Positions 51,969-60,721 of a stretch of DNA of 64,000 nt are shown here, piece after piece. The stretch spans positions 1,612,001 through 1,676,000 of the forward strand of contig CP173058.1 of assembly GCA_044772875.1 (NCBI GenBank), read 5' to 3'. The notes below the pieces were generated by a model. The model was not told the origin of the DNA, did no database searches, and saw nothing but the letters and a program-made list of their open reading frames with translations. Each line of letters starts with the position of its first letter. Position 1 is the stretch's first letter. Source of the DNA: Morganella morganii_D. GTDB taxonomy: Bacteria > Pseudomonadota > Gammaproteobacteria > Enterobacterales > Enterobacteriaceae. A program made the translations under genes and the position numbers.

Positions 51969-52598
51969 ATGACCATTTATGATCTAAAACCGAAGTTTCA
52001 AAACTTACTGCGTCCCGTCGTTGTCCGGCTGTTTAATGCCGGGGTCACCGCCAACCAGGTCACACTGGCGGCGATGTTCCTTTCCCTGCTCACTGGTTTT
52101 ATACTGATTTTATTTCCCGATCCCCGCCTGTTTCTGCTGCTGCCGCCGGTGCTGTTTATCCGGATGGCGCTCAACGCCATTGACGGTATGCTGGCGCGTG
52201 AACATCACCAGAAAAGCCGCTTCGGCGCGATTCTCAATGAACTGGGTGATGTGGTATCTGATACAATTCTTTATTTCCCGTTTGTACTGCTGTTTCCGGG
52301 AGCAGCCATCTGGATACTTCTGATACTGTTTCTCTCTGTACTGACTGAATTTATTGGTGTGCTGGCACAAACTGCCGGAGCATCACGCCGCTATGACGGC
52401 CCTGCCGGAAAAAGTGACCGCGCCTTTTTGTTCGGCGCGCTGGGGCTGTGGGCTGCGGTTTTTCCTGCATCTCTTGATTCGGCACTGTTTCCGGTGCTGT
52501 TTGCCGTCTTTTCCGCCCTGCTGTTTCTCACCTGCTATCACCGTATCCGGCGTGCGTTGCAGGAATCTGCGCAACAAAGCGCATCTCAAAAGGACTGA
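51969..52598 (+). CDS. ynbA: CDP-alcohol phosphatidyltransferase family protein YnbA
   Basis: 209 residues from MTIYDLKPKFQNLLRP; upstream in-frame starts are rejected by comparison with E. coli YnbA. About six membrane segments. The CDP-alcohol motif reads NAIDGMLAR, 8 residues, then G, AIL, N, ELG, D: the first and third Asp of the canonical DxxDGxxAR...GxxxDxxxD are Asn. It would transfer an alcohol onto a CDP-lipid; product unknown. First gene of a ynbA-ynbC-ynbD operon. Confidence 0.87.
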   Translation: MTIYDLKPKFQNLLRPVVVRLFNAGVTANQVTLAAMFLSLLTGFILILFPDPRLFLLLPPVLFIRMALNAIDGMLAREHHQKSRFGAILNELGDVVSDTILYFPFVLLFPGAAIWILLILFLSVLTEFIGVLAQTAGASRRYDGPAGKSDRAFLFGALGLWAAVFPASLDSALFPVLFAVFSALLFLTCYHRIRRALQESAQQSASQKD

Positions 52599-52600
52599 TT

Positions 52601-54367
52601 ATGAGTGTATCTTCTGATTATCCGACTCAGCGTGAATGTATTGAATCTCACTTTACCACCAGTGATCAGCAGCGGTTATTTTTCCGTTACTGGCCTTCTG
52701 CAACCGCAGAAAAGAAGGCCATTGTGCTGTTTCACCGGGGGCATGAGCACTCCGGACGTGTGGCACATCTGGCGGATGAGCTGGCGTTACCTGATTTCGC
52801 TGTATTTGCCTGGGATGCCCGCGGCCATGGACGCAATGACGGACCAAGAGGCTACAGCCCGTCGATGGGTACATCAATCAGTGATATCAATGAATTTATT
52901 AATTTTATTTCATCTGAATATGACATTCCGACCGAAAACATGGTTGTGCTCGGACAGAGTGTCGGCGCTGTCACACTAACCGGCTGGGTGCATGATTTCG
53001 CACCAAAAATCCGCGGGCTGATCCTGGCCTCTCCGGCCTTTAAAGTCAAACTCTATGTGCCGTTTGCCCGCAGCGGGCTGGCGCTGATGCAGAAAATCCG
53101 CGGGCTGTTTTATGTTAACTCCTATGTCAAAGCCAAATTCCTGACCCACGACCCGGTACGTATCGCCTCGTTTGAGCGCGATCCGCTGATCACCCGGCCG
53201 ATTGCCGTCAATATTCTGCTGGAGCTCTACAAAACCGCCGACCGTCTGGTGGCGGATGCCGCCGCAATCACTGTGCCGACTCAGCTGTTTATCTCCGGCA
53301 GTGACCATGTGGTACACAGAAAACCGCAAAATCAGTTCTATGCGCGCCTCAACACCCCGTATAAAGAAAAACATATTTTGCCGGGTTTCTATCACGACAC
53401 ACTGGGTGAAAAAGATCGTCACATTCCGCTGGCGGAAATCCGCCGCTTTGTCACCACCCTGTTTGAGCAACCACGCTATCAACATGACTACCGGTTTGAG
53501 GATGTGTGCAGCGCCGGAGCGGATGCTTACCGTGAATTGCAGGTTCCGCTGCCGGATTATTGCCCGAAAAATCTCGGCTACAAGTTGCTCAGCAAAGCCA
53601 TGTCCATCCCCGGCAAAGCCTCAGAGGGAATCAGCATCGGCTATGACAAAGGCTTTGATTCCGGCTCCACCCTGGATTATATCTACCGCAACCAGGCTCA
53701 GGGCAAAGGTATTTTTGGCCGGATAATTGACCGTCAGTATCTCAACAGCATCGGCTGGCAGGGGATCCGCCAGCGCAAAGTGAATATTGAGAAAATCCTG
53801 CGCCGCACCATCCGGGCATTGCAGGAAAATGGTCAGCCGGTTCGGATCATGGATATCGCCGCCGGTCAGGGGCGCTATATCTTTGATGCAATTAATGATT
53901 ACAGCCGGATAGAATCCGTTCTGATGCGTGATTACAGCACAATCAATGTGGAACAGGGGCGTTTGCAGATCAAAGAGCGTTTCCTGGAGGATAAAATTCG
54001 CTTCGAAGAGGGCAATGCCTTTGATACTGCTGATCTGGCGGCTGTCACCCCGAAACCGACCCTCGGCGTGGTGAGCGGATTATATGAACTGTTTCCGGAA
54101 AACCACCTGTTGCGCGATTCCCTTGCAGGGCTGGCACAGGCCATTGAAAGTGGTGGTTATCTTGTCTACACCTGTCAGCCATGGCACCCGCAGGTTGAAA
54201 TGATAGCCCGCGTTCTGCCGAGCCATCAGGGCGGCAAAGCCTGGGTGATGCGCTGCCGCAGCCAGGGAGAAATGGATGCGCTGGTGGATGAAGCCGGATT
54301 TGAAAAACTGGATCAGCTGATTGATAACTGGGGTATTTTCAGCGTCTCGGTAGCCAGACGCCGCTGA
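52601..54367 (+). CDS. ynbC: Bifunctional alpha/beta-hydrolase and SAM-dependent methyltransferase-like protein
   Basis: 588 residues, close to E. coli YnbC (585). The N-terminal half (about 10-290) is a monoacylglycerol-lipase-like hydrolase: oxyanion FHRGHEHSGR, nucleophile Ser in GQSVGAV, and His in PGFYHDTLGE. The C-terminal half (from about 330) is Rossmann-type with MDIAAGQGRYIFDA and RDYSTINVEQGR, the SAM-binding pattern. Starts 2 bases after ynbA. Probably modifies the lipid made by YnbA. Actual substrates unknown. Confidence 0.88.
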   Translation: MSVSSDYPTQRECIESHFTTSDQQRLFFRYWPSATAEKKAIVLFHRGHEHSGRVAHLADELALPDFAVFAWDARGHGRNDGPRGYSPSMGTSISDINEFINFISSEYDIPTENMVVLGQSVGAVTLTGWVHDFAPKIRGLILASPAFKVKLYVPFARSGLALMQKIRGLFYVNSYVKAKFLTHDPVRIASFERDPLITRPIAVNILLELYKTADRLVADAAAITVPTQLFISGSDHVVHRKPQNQFYARLNTPYKEKHILPGFYHDTLGEKDRHIPLAEIRRFVTTLFEQPRYQHDYRFEDVCSAGADAYRELQVPLPDYCPKNLGYKLLSKAMSIPGKASEGISIGYDKGFDSGSTLDYIYRNQAQGKGIFGRIIDRQYLNSIGWQGIRQRKVNIEKILRRTIRALQENGQPVRIMDIAAGQGRYIFDAINDYSRIESVLMRDYSTINVEQGRLQIKERFLEDKIRFEEGNAFDTADLAAVTPKPTLGVVSGLYELFPENHLLRDSLAGLAQAIESGGYLVYTCQPWHPQVEMIARVLPSHQGGKAWVMRCRSQGEMDALVDEAGFEKLDQLIDNWGIFSVSVARRR

Positions 54368-54434
54368 TTGTTGTCATACTACTGATGAAGATGCGCCTGC
54401 TGCGCATCTTCTGTTTTACAGGGAATAAAAAACT

Positions 54435-55766
54435 ATGGCTGATGCCGCACTGCCGCTGCCTGTCTCACGCCGCAAACGATGGGGATTTGCCCTGCTCTGG
54501 CTGTTGTTTCTGGCACCTTTCTTTTTTCTGACTTACGGGCAGGTCAATACCTATACAGCATCGCTGCCGTCAGTCCCCTCTTTTGCTTTCAGCTGGGAAA
54601 TGCATATTCCGTTTCTGCCGTGGACTATCATTCCGTACTGGAGCATCGATCTCTTCTACGGATTATCCCTGTTTATCTGCACGTCTCTGCGCGAACAATG
54701 TATTCACGGGCTTCGGCTGGTGACTGCGTCACTGGTGGCTTGTGCCGGATTTCTGCTGTTTCCGCTGAAATTCAGTTTTCCCCGTCCGCAGACGGACGGC
54801 ACCGCAGGCTGGATGTTTGACCAGCTGGAAATGTTTGATCTGCCCTTTAACCAGGCCCCCTCTCTGCATATCATTCTGCTGTGGCTGTTGTGGCTGCGTT
54901 TCCGGGCTCATACACCGCAGAAGTGGCTCTGGTTTCTGCATCTGTGGTCTGCCCTGATTTTAATTTCTGTGCTGACAACATGGCAGCACCATTTTATTGA
55001 TGTGATCACCGGTGCCGCAACCGGTGTCGTGATAAGCTATCTCCTGCCGATCAGCACGCGCTGGCAGTGGACACCGCACCGTATCCGCCGGGGGTATCAG
55101 CTGGCAGGACGGTATGCCATTATTTCACTGGTGCTGATAACCGCCGCCATTGTGATTGGTGGCCAGGGCTGGTGGCTGCTGTGGCCCGCGCTGGCATTTT
55201 TGTGTATAACTGCCGGTTATCTCGGTGCCGGGGCATCGGTATTTCAGAAAGACAGCACCGGACAGATTTCACCATCTGCGGCACTCCTGTTGCTGCCTTA
55301 CCGGATTGCAGCGCAGCTCAGCTATTACTGGTATGCAAAACGGTGCCGTCACACCAGCGTGGTGAATGAGTTTATCGCGCTGGGCGGTTACCCCGCCGCA
55401 CCACTGACGGCTGCCGCGGTGCTGGATATGACCGGGGAGTTTCCCCGCAGCCGTTATAGCGCCGGGCTGGCTTATCACTGCCAGCCGCAGCTGGATCTGT
55501 TTCCGCTGACGGAAATGCAGATCGAAACAGCAGTGCGTAATCTCAGCCGCCTGACACAATCCGGTCAGGTTTATGTACATTGTAAACTGGGTTACACCCG
55601 CAGTACGACAGTCGTGGTCGCGTGGCTGATACGCACCGGACTGGCAGACAATGTGGAACAGGCGCTGGCGGCTGTCAGGCAGGCCAGACCGCAGATTGTT
55701 CTGCAGGAACAGACAATTGCCGCCCTGACCCGCTGGGCATCCCGTTACGGAAAAAACAATGAATAA
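54435..55766 (+). CDS. ynbD: PAP2 phosphatase fused to dual-specificity protein phosphatase domain
   Basis: 443 residues. The N-terminal membrane half (1-270) is PAP2-like with NQAPSLHIILLW and a conserved His in WQHHFIDVITGA. The C-terminal domain has the Cys-based phosphatase loop HCKLGYTRSTT (HCx5R). Matches E. coli YnbD. Likely removes phosphate from a lipid phosphate, acting after YnbA/YnbC. It overlaps the next small gene by 8 bases. Confidence 0.87.
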   Translation: MADAALPLPVSRRKRWGFALLWLLFLAPFFFLTYGQVNTYTASLPSVPSFAFSWEMHIPFLPWTIIPYWSIDLFYGLSLFICTSLREQCIHGLRLVTASLVACAGFLLFPLKFSFPRPQTDGTAGWMFDQLEMFDLPFNQAPSLHIILLWLLWLRFRAHTPQKWLWFLHLWSALILISVLTTWQHHFIDVITGAATGVVISYLLPISTRWQWTPHRIRRGYQLAGRYAIISLVLITAAIVIGGQGWWLLWPALAFLCITAGYLGAGASVFQKDSTGQISPSAALLLLPYRIAAQLSYYWYAKRCRHTSVVNEFIALGGYPAAPLTAAAVLDMTGEFPRSRYSAGLAYHCQPQLDLFPLTEMQIETAVRNLSRLTQSGQVYVHCKLGYTRSTTVVVAWLIRTGLADNVEQALAAVRQARPQIVLQEQTIAALTRWASRYGKNNE

Positions 55767-56151
55767 CAGACCTCATGATGAACAGATTATTGTGATTTTC
55801 ACGGCGGGCTGGCGTTTTCTTGCCGTACTGTCGATACTGGCCTTTCTGACGCAGTTTTTTTTCTATATTTCGGGGTTTTCCGGTGAGTACCCGATGGCGG
55901 CGGGGATCCTGTTCTTCCTGTGCGCCGCGTATTTTATCTTCCGGCTGTGGCTGGATCACCATCTGTTCCGCCGGCTGGCGCAATCCGACGATACAGCTAT
56001 TTTTGATGAATCGCTGACCACGCTGTTTCCCGGCAGAGCACAACACACCCGCTACTCTCAACGCTGGCACGGCACAAAGCGGCTCTTTCAGCAGGGCGTG
56101 CTCTGCATGGTGCTTCAGTGGGTAGTGACAGTAATTGCCCTGCTTAACTGA
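55759..56151 (+). CDS. Small inner membrane protein at the end of the ynb operon
   Basis: 130 residues. Two membrane segments near the N-terminus (about 15-38 and 44-64), a soluble middle containing SLTTLFPGRAQHTRYSQRWH, and a C-terminal segment (VLCMVLQWVVTVIALLN). Overlaps the ynbD stop by 8 bases, so it is probably coupled to the ynb operon. I do not recognise the family. It converges on hda with 3 bases between stops. Confidence 0.75.
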   Translation: MNNRPHDEQIIVIFTAGWRFLAVLSILAFLTQFFFYISGFSGEYPMAAGILFFLCAAYFIFRLWLDHHLFRRLAQSDDTAIFDESLTTLFPGRAQHTRYSQRWHGTKRLFQQGVLCMVLQWVVTVIALLN

Positions 56152-56154
56152 TAA

Positions 56155-56856
56155 TCACAACCGCAGAATATCTTTGACAAACGGAATTGTCAGCTTGCGC
56201 TGCGCGACAATCGACGCGTGGTCAAGCCTGTCCAGCATATCAAACAGTGTGCGCATCTGGCGATCGAGGCGTTTTAAGATAAAGCGCCCGACATCTTCCG
56301 GCAGCTCAAACCCGCGCAGCTTTGCCCGCAGTTGCAGTGCCTGAATTTTTTCGTCATCACTGAGCGGATGAAGTTTATAAATCTGCCCCCAGTCCAGCCG
56401 GGAAGCGAGATCCGGTAATTGCAGCGGGATCTGACGCGGTGGTCTGTCCCCGGTGATCAATAAACAGGTTTTGCCGGTCTCCAGAATGCGGTTATAGAGA
56501 TTAAACAGCGCCATTTCCCACTCTTCATCCCCCGCGATGCACTGCACATTATCAATGCAGACCAGCGACAAATGCTCCATACCTTCCAGCACATCCGGCA
56601 CAAACCAGGCGCGTTTATCCAGCGGCACATAGCCGACCGCCCGATCTTTGGAAGAGACTTCCGCACAGGCGGCATGTAACAGATGACTTTTTCCGCCACC
56701 GTCACGGGACCAGAAATAGAGATAGCTGCCGTGCGGCTGATTGATCGCCGCCTGAATGGCGGATAACAGAGATGCGTTTTCCCCCGCGTAGAAACTGTTA
56801 AAAGTCTCATCATCAGGGAGAGAGAGCGGTAGTGACAGCTGTGATGGCGTGTTCAG
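56155..56856 (-). CDS. hda: DnaA regulatory inactivator Hda
   Basis: 233 residues when read from the CTG at 56856, exactly the E. coli length; the start matches the E. coli pattern (xNTPSQLSLPL). GAGGT lies just upstream. A longer ATG reading (from 56886) would add 10 residues. The clamp-binding motif QLSLPL lies at the N-terminus, the AAA+ Walker A is DGGGKSHLLHAA, and Walker B LVCIDNVQ. Clamp-bound Hda stimulates DnaA-ATP hydrolysis to prevent re-initiation. CTG initiation is reported for E. coli Hda. Confidence 0.93.
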   Translation of the reverse strand: MNTPSQLSLPLSLPDDETFNSFYAGENASLLSAIQAAINQPHGSYLYFWSRDGGGKSHLLHAACAEVSSKDRAVGYVPLDKRAWFVPDVLEGMEHLSLVCIDNVQCIAGDEEWEMALFNLYNRILETGKTCLLITGDRPPRQIPLQLPDLASRLDWGQIYKLHPLSDDEKIQALQLRAKLRGFELPEDVGRFILKRLDRQMRTLFDMLDRLDHASIVAQRKLTIPFVKDILRL

Positions 56857-57121
56857 AGTTACCTCGGCCAACGGGTGAACAAACACCGTTAGTTTAACAT
56901 AAATTCATGGTGCAAATGAACCTTCACAACACAATTCCCCGCCGGAGTGCCTGAAATAACAGCAGGCCGGATGACATGTTACCGGGTAGTTGCTGTCTTC
57001 ACACTATTCTCCTGCTTATAATTTATAAATAACAACCCTGTTATTTATAATGTATTTTTTTTAATTTACGCATCCCGATTTCATGATAAAACATCTTTCT
57101 CAACCCATATAAGGATATATC

Positions 57122-57904
57122 ATGAAAACAAGTACCATTTTAATTCCGGCATTGTTAGTATCATCATTTTATACGTCAGCAACTTTGGCTCATGCTGATA
57201 ATGATGGTATAAAAATCAGTAATACTGCGGCAGAACTTATTAACGGCAAGAATAAACCAATAATAAAAGTAACAGAAAAAAACAGTGATGGCCGTTCACA
57301 TATTACATATGATAATTTTAACGTTAGTCATGCCGGATTAATCATCAATAATGAAATAGGTTCAAACATCATTATTAATGAGGTCATTTCCGATAACCCG
57401 ACCATGCTTAACGGAGAAATACAAATAACTGAACATCCGGCAAAGCTGATGATAGTCAACCAAAATGGGATAACTTGTTCTGCCTGTAATTTTAAAAATG
57501 CGATTAACACAAATCTTATCGTGGGCCAAATTAAGGATTCAAAACGTCCTGCAGAATGGGGTGGCGATCATAATGCGAAAATAACCATTATTGATACCAA
57601 TAAAAAAATGAGTAATATCATTTTGAATGGTAAAAACATTGAGATAATCAACAGTCAGTTAACATTCGACAGCCTGACTTTTACTAATATGAAGAGCACG
57701 ATTAAAAACGGAACCATGAAAAGCCGGGTTTTCATTGATAATGAATCAAAAATAAAATCCGGCAATATAAAACTAAGCCTGATGGATACCATTTTTACTA
57801 ACAACGGTACAATCAATAGTCATTTCAGCGGGATAACCTTTCACTCAAACTTAGAGAATAACGGATATATTTATGGTGATTATTCTGTCTTTGGTGAACA
57901 GTGA
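57122..57904 (+). CDS. Short stand-alone TPS-domain exoprotein 2
   Basis: 260 residues. Signal peptide (MKTSTILIPALLVSSFYTSA), then TPS-domain elements: RSHITYDNFNVSHAGLIINN, IIINEVISDNPTMLNG, KLMIVNQNGITCSACNFKNA with CxxC. About 100 residues of short beta-helix-like text follow (NNGTINSHFSGITFHSNLEN). AT-rich compared with the neighbouring hda. Stands alone with no TpsB partner. About 265 bases upstream carry the promoter; AAGGATATATC precedes the ATG. Confidence 0.8.
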   Translation: MKTSTILIPALLVSSFYTSATLAHADNDGIKISNTAAELINGKNKPIIKVTEKNSDGRSHITYDNFNVSHAGLIINNEIGSNIIINEVISDNPTMLNGEIQITEHPAKLMIVNQNGITCSACNFKNAINTNLIVGQIKDSKRPAEWGGDHNAKITIIDTNKKMSNIILNGKNIEIINSQLTFDSLTFTNMKSTIKNGTMKSRVFIDNESKIKSGNIKLSLMDTIFTNNGTINSHFSGITFHSNLENNGYIYGDYSVFGEQ

Positions 57905-58057
57905 TAACATCCATTCAAAATTAGCATAAATTACTTAATATAAATAGCCATATACTAATTATTCACAGAAATTATACAACGTTACGTTTAGTTATTATTT
58001 AACTTTACTATGATAATTTAAATAGTACATTAACCAAGCTAATTAAAAGGATTTAAT

Positions 58058-59251
58058 ATGAAGCTTAAAACAGTCTCACTTGTTGTATCTGCAATTATTT
58101 CATCTTCAGCATTTGCTGCTTCCGGCTATCAATACAGTGATGGCCTGGAAATTAAATTAAGTGACGAAAACAAAAATGCATCTATCATTAAAAGACCTAA
58201 TTTTTCCTGGCCTACCTTGATTATTGAAAAACCGGACAGCAATAATATTTCGCACAACAAATTTGATAAATTCAATGTTAGTGATAATGGATTATATATT
58301 AATAACCGAAAGGGCGCCTCTGTTATTATTAATGAGGTTGTTTCTGATTCATCATCAGTATTAAAGTCAGATATTATGATAACAAATGGTAAGGCTGATT
58401 TGATCATTGCCAATCCAAATGGTATTACCTGCAACGGTTGCAGCACAACTAATGCACTTCATACTACTTTTATTGCAGCTAAAATTACCAAAGACTCAGT
58501 AAAAGATGAGCCTGAAACTTATAAAAGTGTTGATGGCAAAATAGAGATAATTAACTCATCAAAGGTAGTAACTGACAAAAATAACAAGTTATCACTTATA
58601 GCAAATAAAATTTCGGTTATTAATAGTAATATTATAGCTTCTGAAGTTAATATTGATTTACTAAAAACAGAAAAATATAAACCTCACCACACCGGCGAAT
58701 ATATAGAGGAAACGATTATTACTCGTGGTGATTCATATACTCGTACAGAAGAAATTATACAGAAAGAAAGAACACCATCTGAATTATTTATTGATGAAAA
58801 ATCATCATTTGATAAAATTGATGTTTTAAATATAAATTCAAATTTCGGGATTATCAATAACAATGGTAATTTATCAAGTAAACGTATTAATTTGAATTCA
58901 GATTATTCCACCTTTAATAACAATGGTAAGATATCCTCATATAAATTAGATGCTACATTAAACTCCTCAACATTACATAACGCTGGCTTGATATACGGCG
59001 GTTTATTCAATCTGAATGCAAAAGAACTACCTTATAGAGGCTACTTAGACCCCACTTACTCCTATATTTTATATTTTGAAGAAAAAACTTATTACAACTC
59101 CCTTTTGGCACTTATAAATAATGGAAATATTGATGCTGGTATCAATATGACCCTCAACAATATAGATGCAAAAAATAACGGAGTAATGAAAGTTATAAAT
59201 AAATCTTTTTTACACGGCAGTGCCCGTTTCAACGATAGTACTAAGCTTTAA
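58058..59251 (+). CDS. Short stand-alone TPS-domain exoprotein 3
   Basis: 397 residues, the longest of the three. Signal peptide MKLKTVSLVVSAIISSSAFA; TPS domain with NNISHNKFDKFNVSDNGLYI, INEVVSDSSSVLKSD and LIIANPNGITCNGCSTTNAL. A beta-helix-like body of about 230 residues then repeats Asn/Gly/Ser stretches (NNNGNLSSKRINLNS). A charged insert near 215-245 (EYIEETIITRGDSYTRTEEI) may project from the helix. Far shorter than a normal TpsA adhesin or haemolysin, yet with a normal stop followed by a terminator, so it need not be a truncation. Confidence 0.8.
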   Translation: MKLKTVSLVVSAIISSSAFAASGYQYSDGLEIKLSDENKNASIIKRPNFSWPTLIIEKPDSNNISHNKFDKFNVSDNGLYINNRKGASVIINEVVSDSSSVLKSDIMITNGKADLIIANPNGITCNGCSTTNALHTTFIAAKITKDSVKDEPETYKSVDGKIEIINSSKVVTDKNNKLSLIANKISVINSNIIASEVNIDLLKTEKYKPHHTGEYIEETIITRGDSYTRTEEIIQKERTPSELFIDEKSSFDKIDVLNINSNFGIINNNGNLSSKRINLNSDYSTFNNNGKISSYKLDATLNSSTLHNAGLIYGGLFNLNAKELPYRGYLDPTYSYILYFEEKTYYNSLLALINNGNIDAGINMTLNNIDAKNNGVMKVINKSFLHGSARFNDSTKL

Positions 59252-59326
59252 AACTAAACGTTATCCACTATTCAGTGTAATAGCCTGCTGATAATACGTT
59301 ATTTTATTATTTGTATTTTCTTTCCG

Positions 59327-59359
59327 GTAAACCCCGTCAGTATTACAGACGGGGTTTAC
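59327..59359. terminator. Bidirectional terminator between TPS gene 3 and uraA
   Basis: 12-bp perfect stem GTAAACCCCGTC/GACGGGGTTTAC with a 9-base loop. It is close to the uraA stop and serves both converging genes. Confidence 0.8.
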
Positions 59360-59366
59360 TCCATCA

Positions 59367-60653
59367 TTATTTTTTCACTTCTTCCAAATTCACATCAACC
59401 ACCCGCTCTTCCGGACGCAGAATGTTGACCACACGGAACACCAGCGCCAGGCCAATGCCGACAACCGTCGCCAGCGCCATCCCTTTCAGCTCGGCAGCGC
59501 CGATATGAATGGTCGCCCCGCTCACACCAATGATCAGGATAACCGCGGTCAGAATCAGGTTTTGCGGCTTGTTATAATCCACTTTGGAATCAATCAGCAC
59601 ACGGATACCGGATGCACCGATAACCCCGTACAGCAGCAGCGATACCCCGCCCATCACCGGAACCGGAACAGCGGCAATCGCAGCAGCCAGTTTACCGACA
59701 CAAGAGAGCAGAATCGCCAGTACCGCTGCCCCGCCGATAACCCAGGAGCTGTATACTTTGGTAATCGCCATAACACCGATGTTTTCGCCGTACGTGGTGT
59801 TAGGTGTGGAACCGAAAAAGCCGGACAGCACAGTCGAGAAACCATTGGCAAACATAGAGCGGTGCAGGCCGGGGTCTTTCATCAGGTCTCGTTTGACAAT
59901 ATTCGCCGTCACCACCAGGTGGCCGACGTGTTCGGCAATCACCACCAGCGCAGCCGGTAAGATGGTCAGGATGGCAAACCACTCAAAACGCGGTGTGTAG
60001 AACGTCGGCAGCGCAAACCACGGCGCTTCACTCACCGGAGTTAAATCCACCGCGCCCATAAAGAAGGCCAGCGCATAACCGGTCAGCACCCCGATAAGGA
60101 TCGGGATAATCGCCAGAAAACCGCGGAACACCACAGAACCAAGAATGGTTACCCCGAGCGTGGTCAGGGAGATAATCAGCGTGGTGCTGTCCGGCGATGC
60201 GCCGTTCTCAAATTTCAGTCCGGCCATTCCGGCTGCCGTTCCGGCCAGTTCAAGACCGATAACCGCCACAATCGCCCCCATCGCCGCAGGCGGGAACAAC
60301 ACGTTGATCCAGCCGCGTCCGGCGATTTTGACAATCCCCGCCACCAGCATAAATAGCAGCCCGCAGACGATAAACCCGCCGAGTGCGAGTTCATAGCCCA
60401 GCGGCAGCAAAATCAGTACCGGTGAAATAAAAGCAAAACTGGATCCCAGATACGCCGGAATTTTTCCCTTACAGATAAACAGATACAGCAGCGTCCCGAT
60501 ACCGTTAAATAACAGGATTGTGGCCGGGTTTACCTGAAACAGGATCGGCACCAGAACAGTTGCACCGAACATCGCAAACAGGTGCTGTAAACTTAACGGA
60601 ATGGTGACCAGCAGTGGTGGGCGTTCATCGACTTCAATAACGCGGCGCGTCAT
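59367..60653 (-). CDS. uraA: Uracil:proton symporter
   Basis: 428 residues, NCS2/UraA family (E. coli 429). Fourteen-helix fold; N-terminus MTRRVIEVDERPPLL, with GSSFAFISPVLI, VIAEHVGHL and PNTTYGENIGV around the substrate site glutamates. Imports uracil for salvage by Upp. It follows upp on the same strand, with an intervening terminator hairpin that allows partial readthrough. Confidence 0.95.
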   Translation of the reverse strand: MTRRVIEVDERPPLLVTIPLSLQHLFAMFGATVLVPILFQVNPATILLFNGIGTLLYLFICKGKIPAYLGSSFAFISPVLILLPLGYELALGGFIVCGLLFMLVAGIVKIAGRGWINVLFPPAAMGAIVAVIGLELAGTAAGMAGLKFENGASPDSTTLIISLTTLGVTILGSVVFRGFLAIIPILIGVLTGYALAFFMGAVDLTPVSEAPWFALPTFYTPRFEWFAILTILPAALVVIAEHVGHLVVTANIVKRDLMKDPGLHRSMFANGFSTVLSGFFGSTPNTTYGENIGVMAITKVYSSWVIGGAAVLAILLSCVGKLAAAIAAVPVPVMGGVSLLLYGVIGASGIRVLIDSKVDYNKPQNLILTAVILIIGVSGATIHIGAAELKGMALATVVGIGLALVFRVVNILRPEERVVDVNLEEVKK

Positions 60654-60687
60654 CTTAAACCTCTTAATGATTACTCAGGGATATGCC

Positions 60688-60714
60688 AAAAAAAAGCCGA
60701 CTATCAAGTCGGCT
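60688..60714 (-). terminator. Hairpin terminator between upp and uraA
   Basis: Minus strand AGCCGACTTGATAGTCGGCT followed by a T run. It lies 8 bases after the upp stop inside the upp-uraA operon, so it probably attenuates uraA expression. Confidence 0.8.
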
Positions 60715-60721
60715 CATTATA

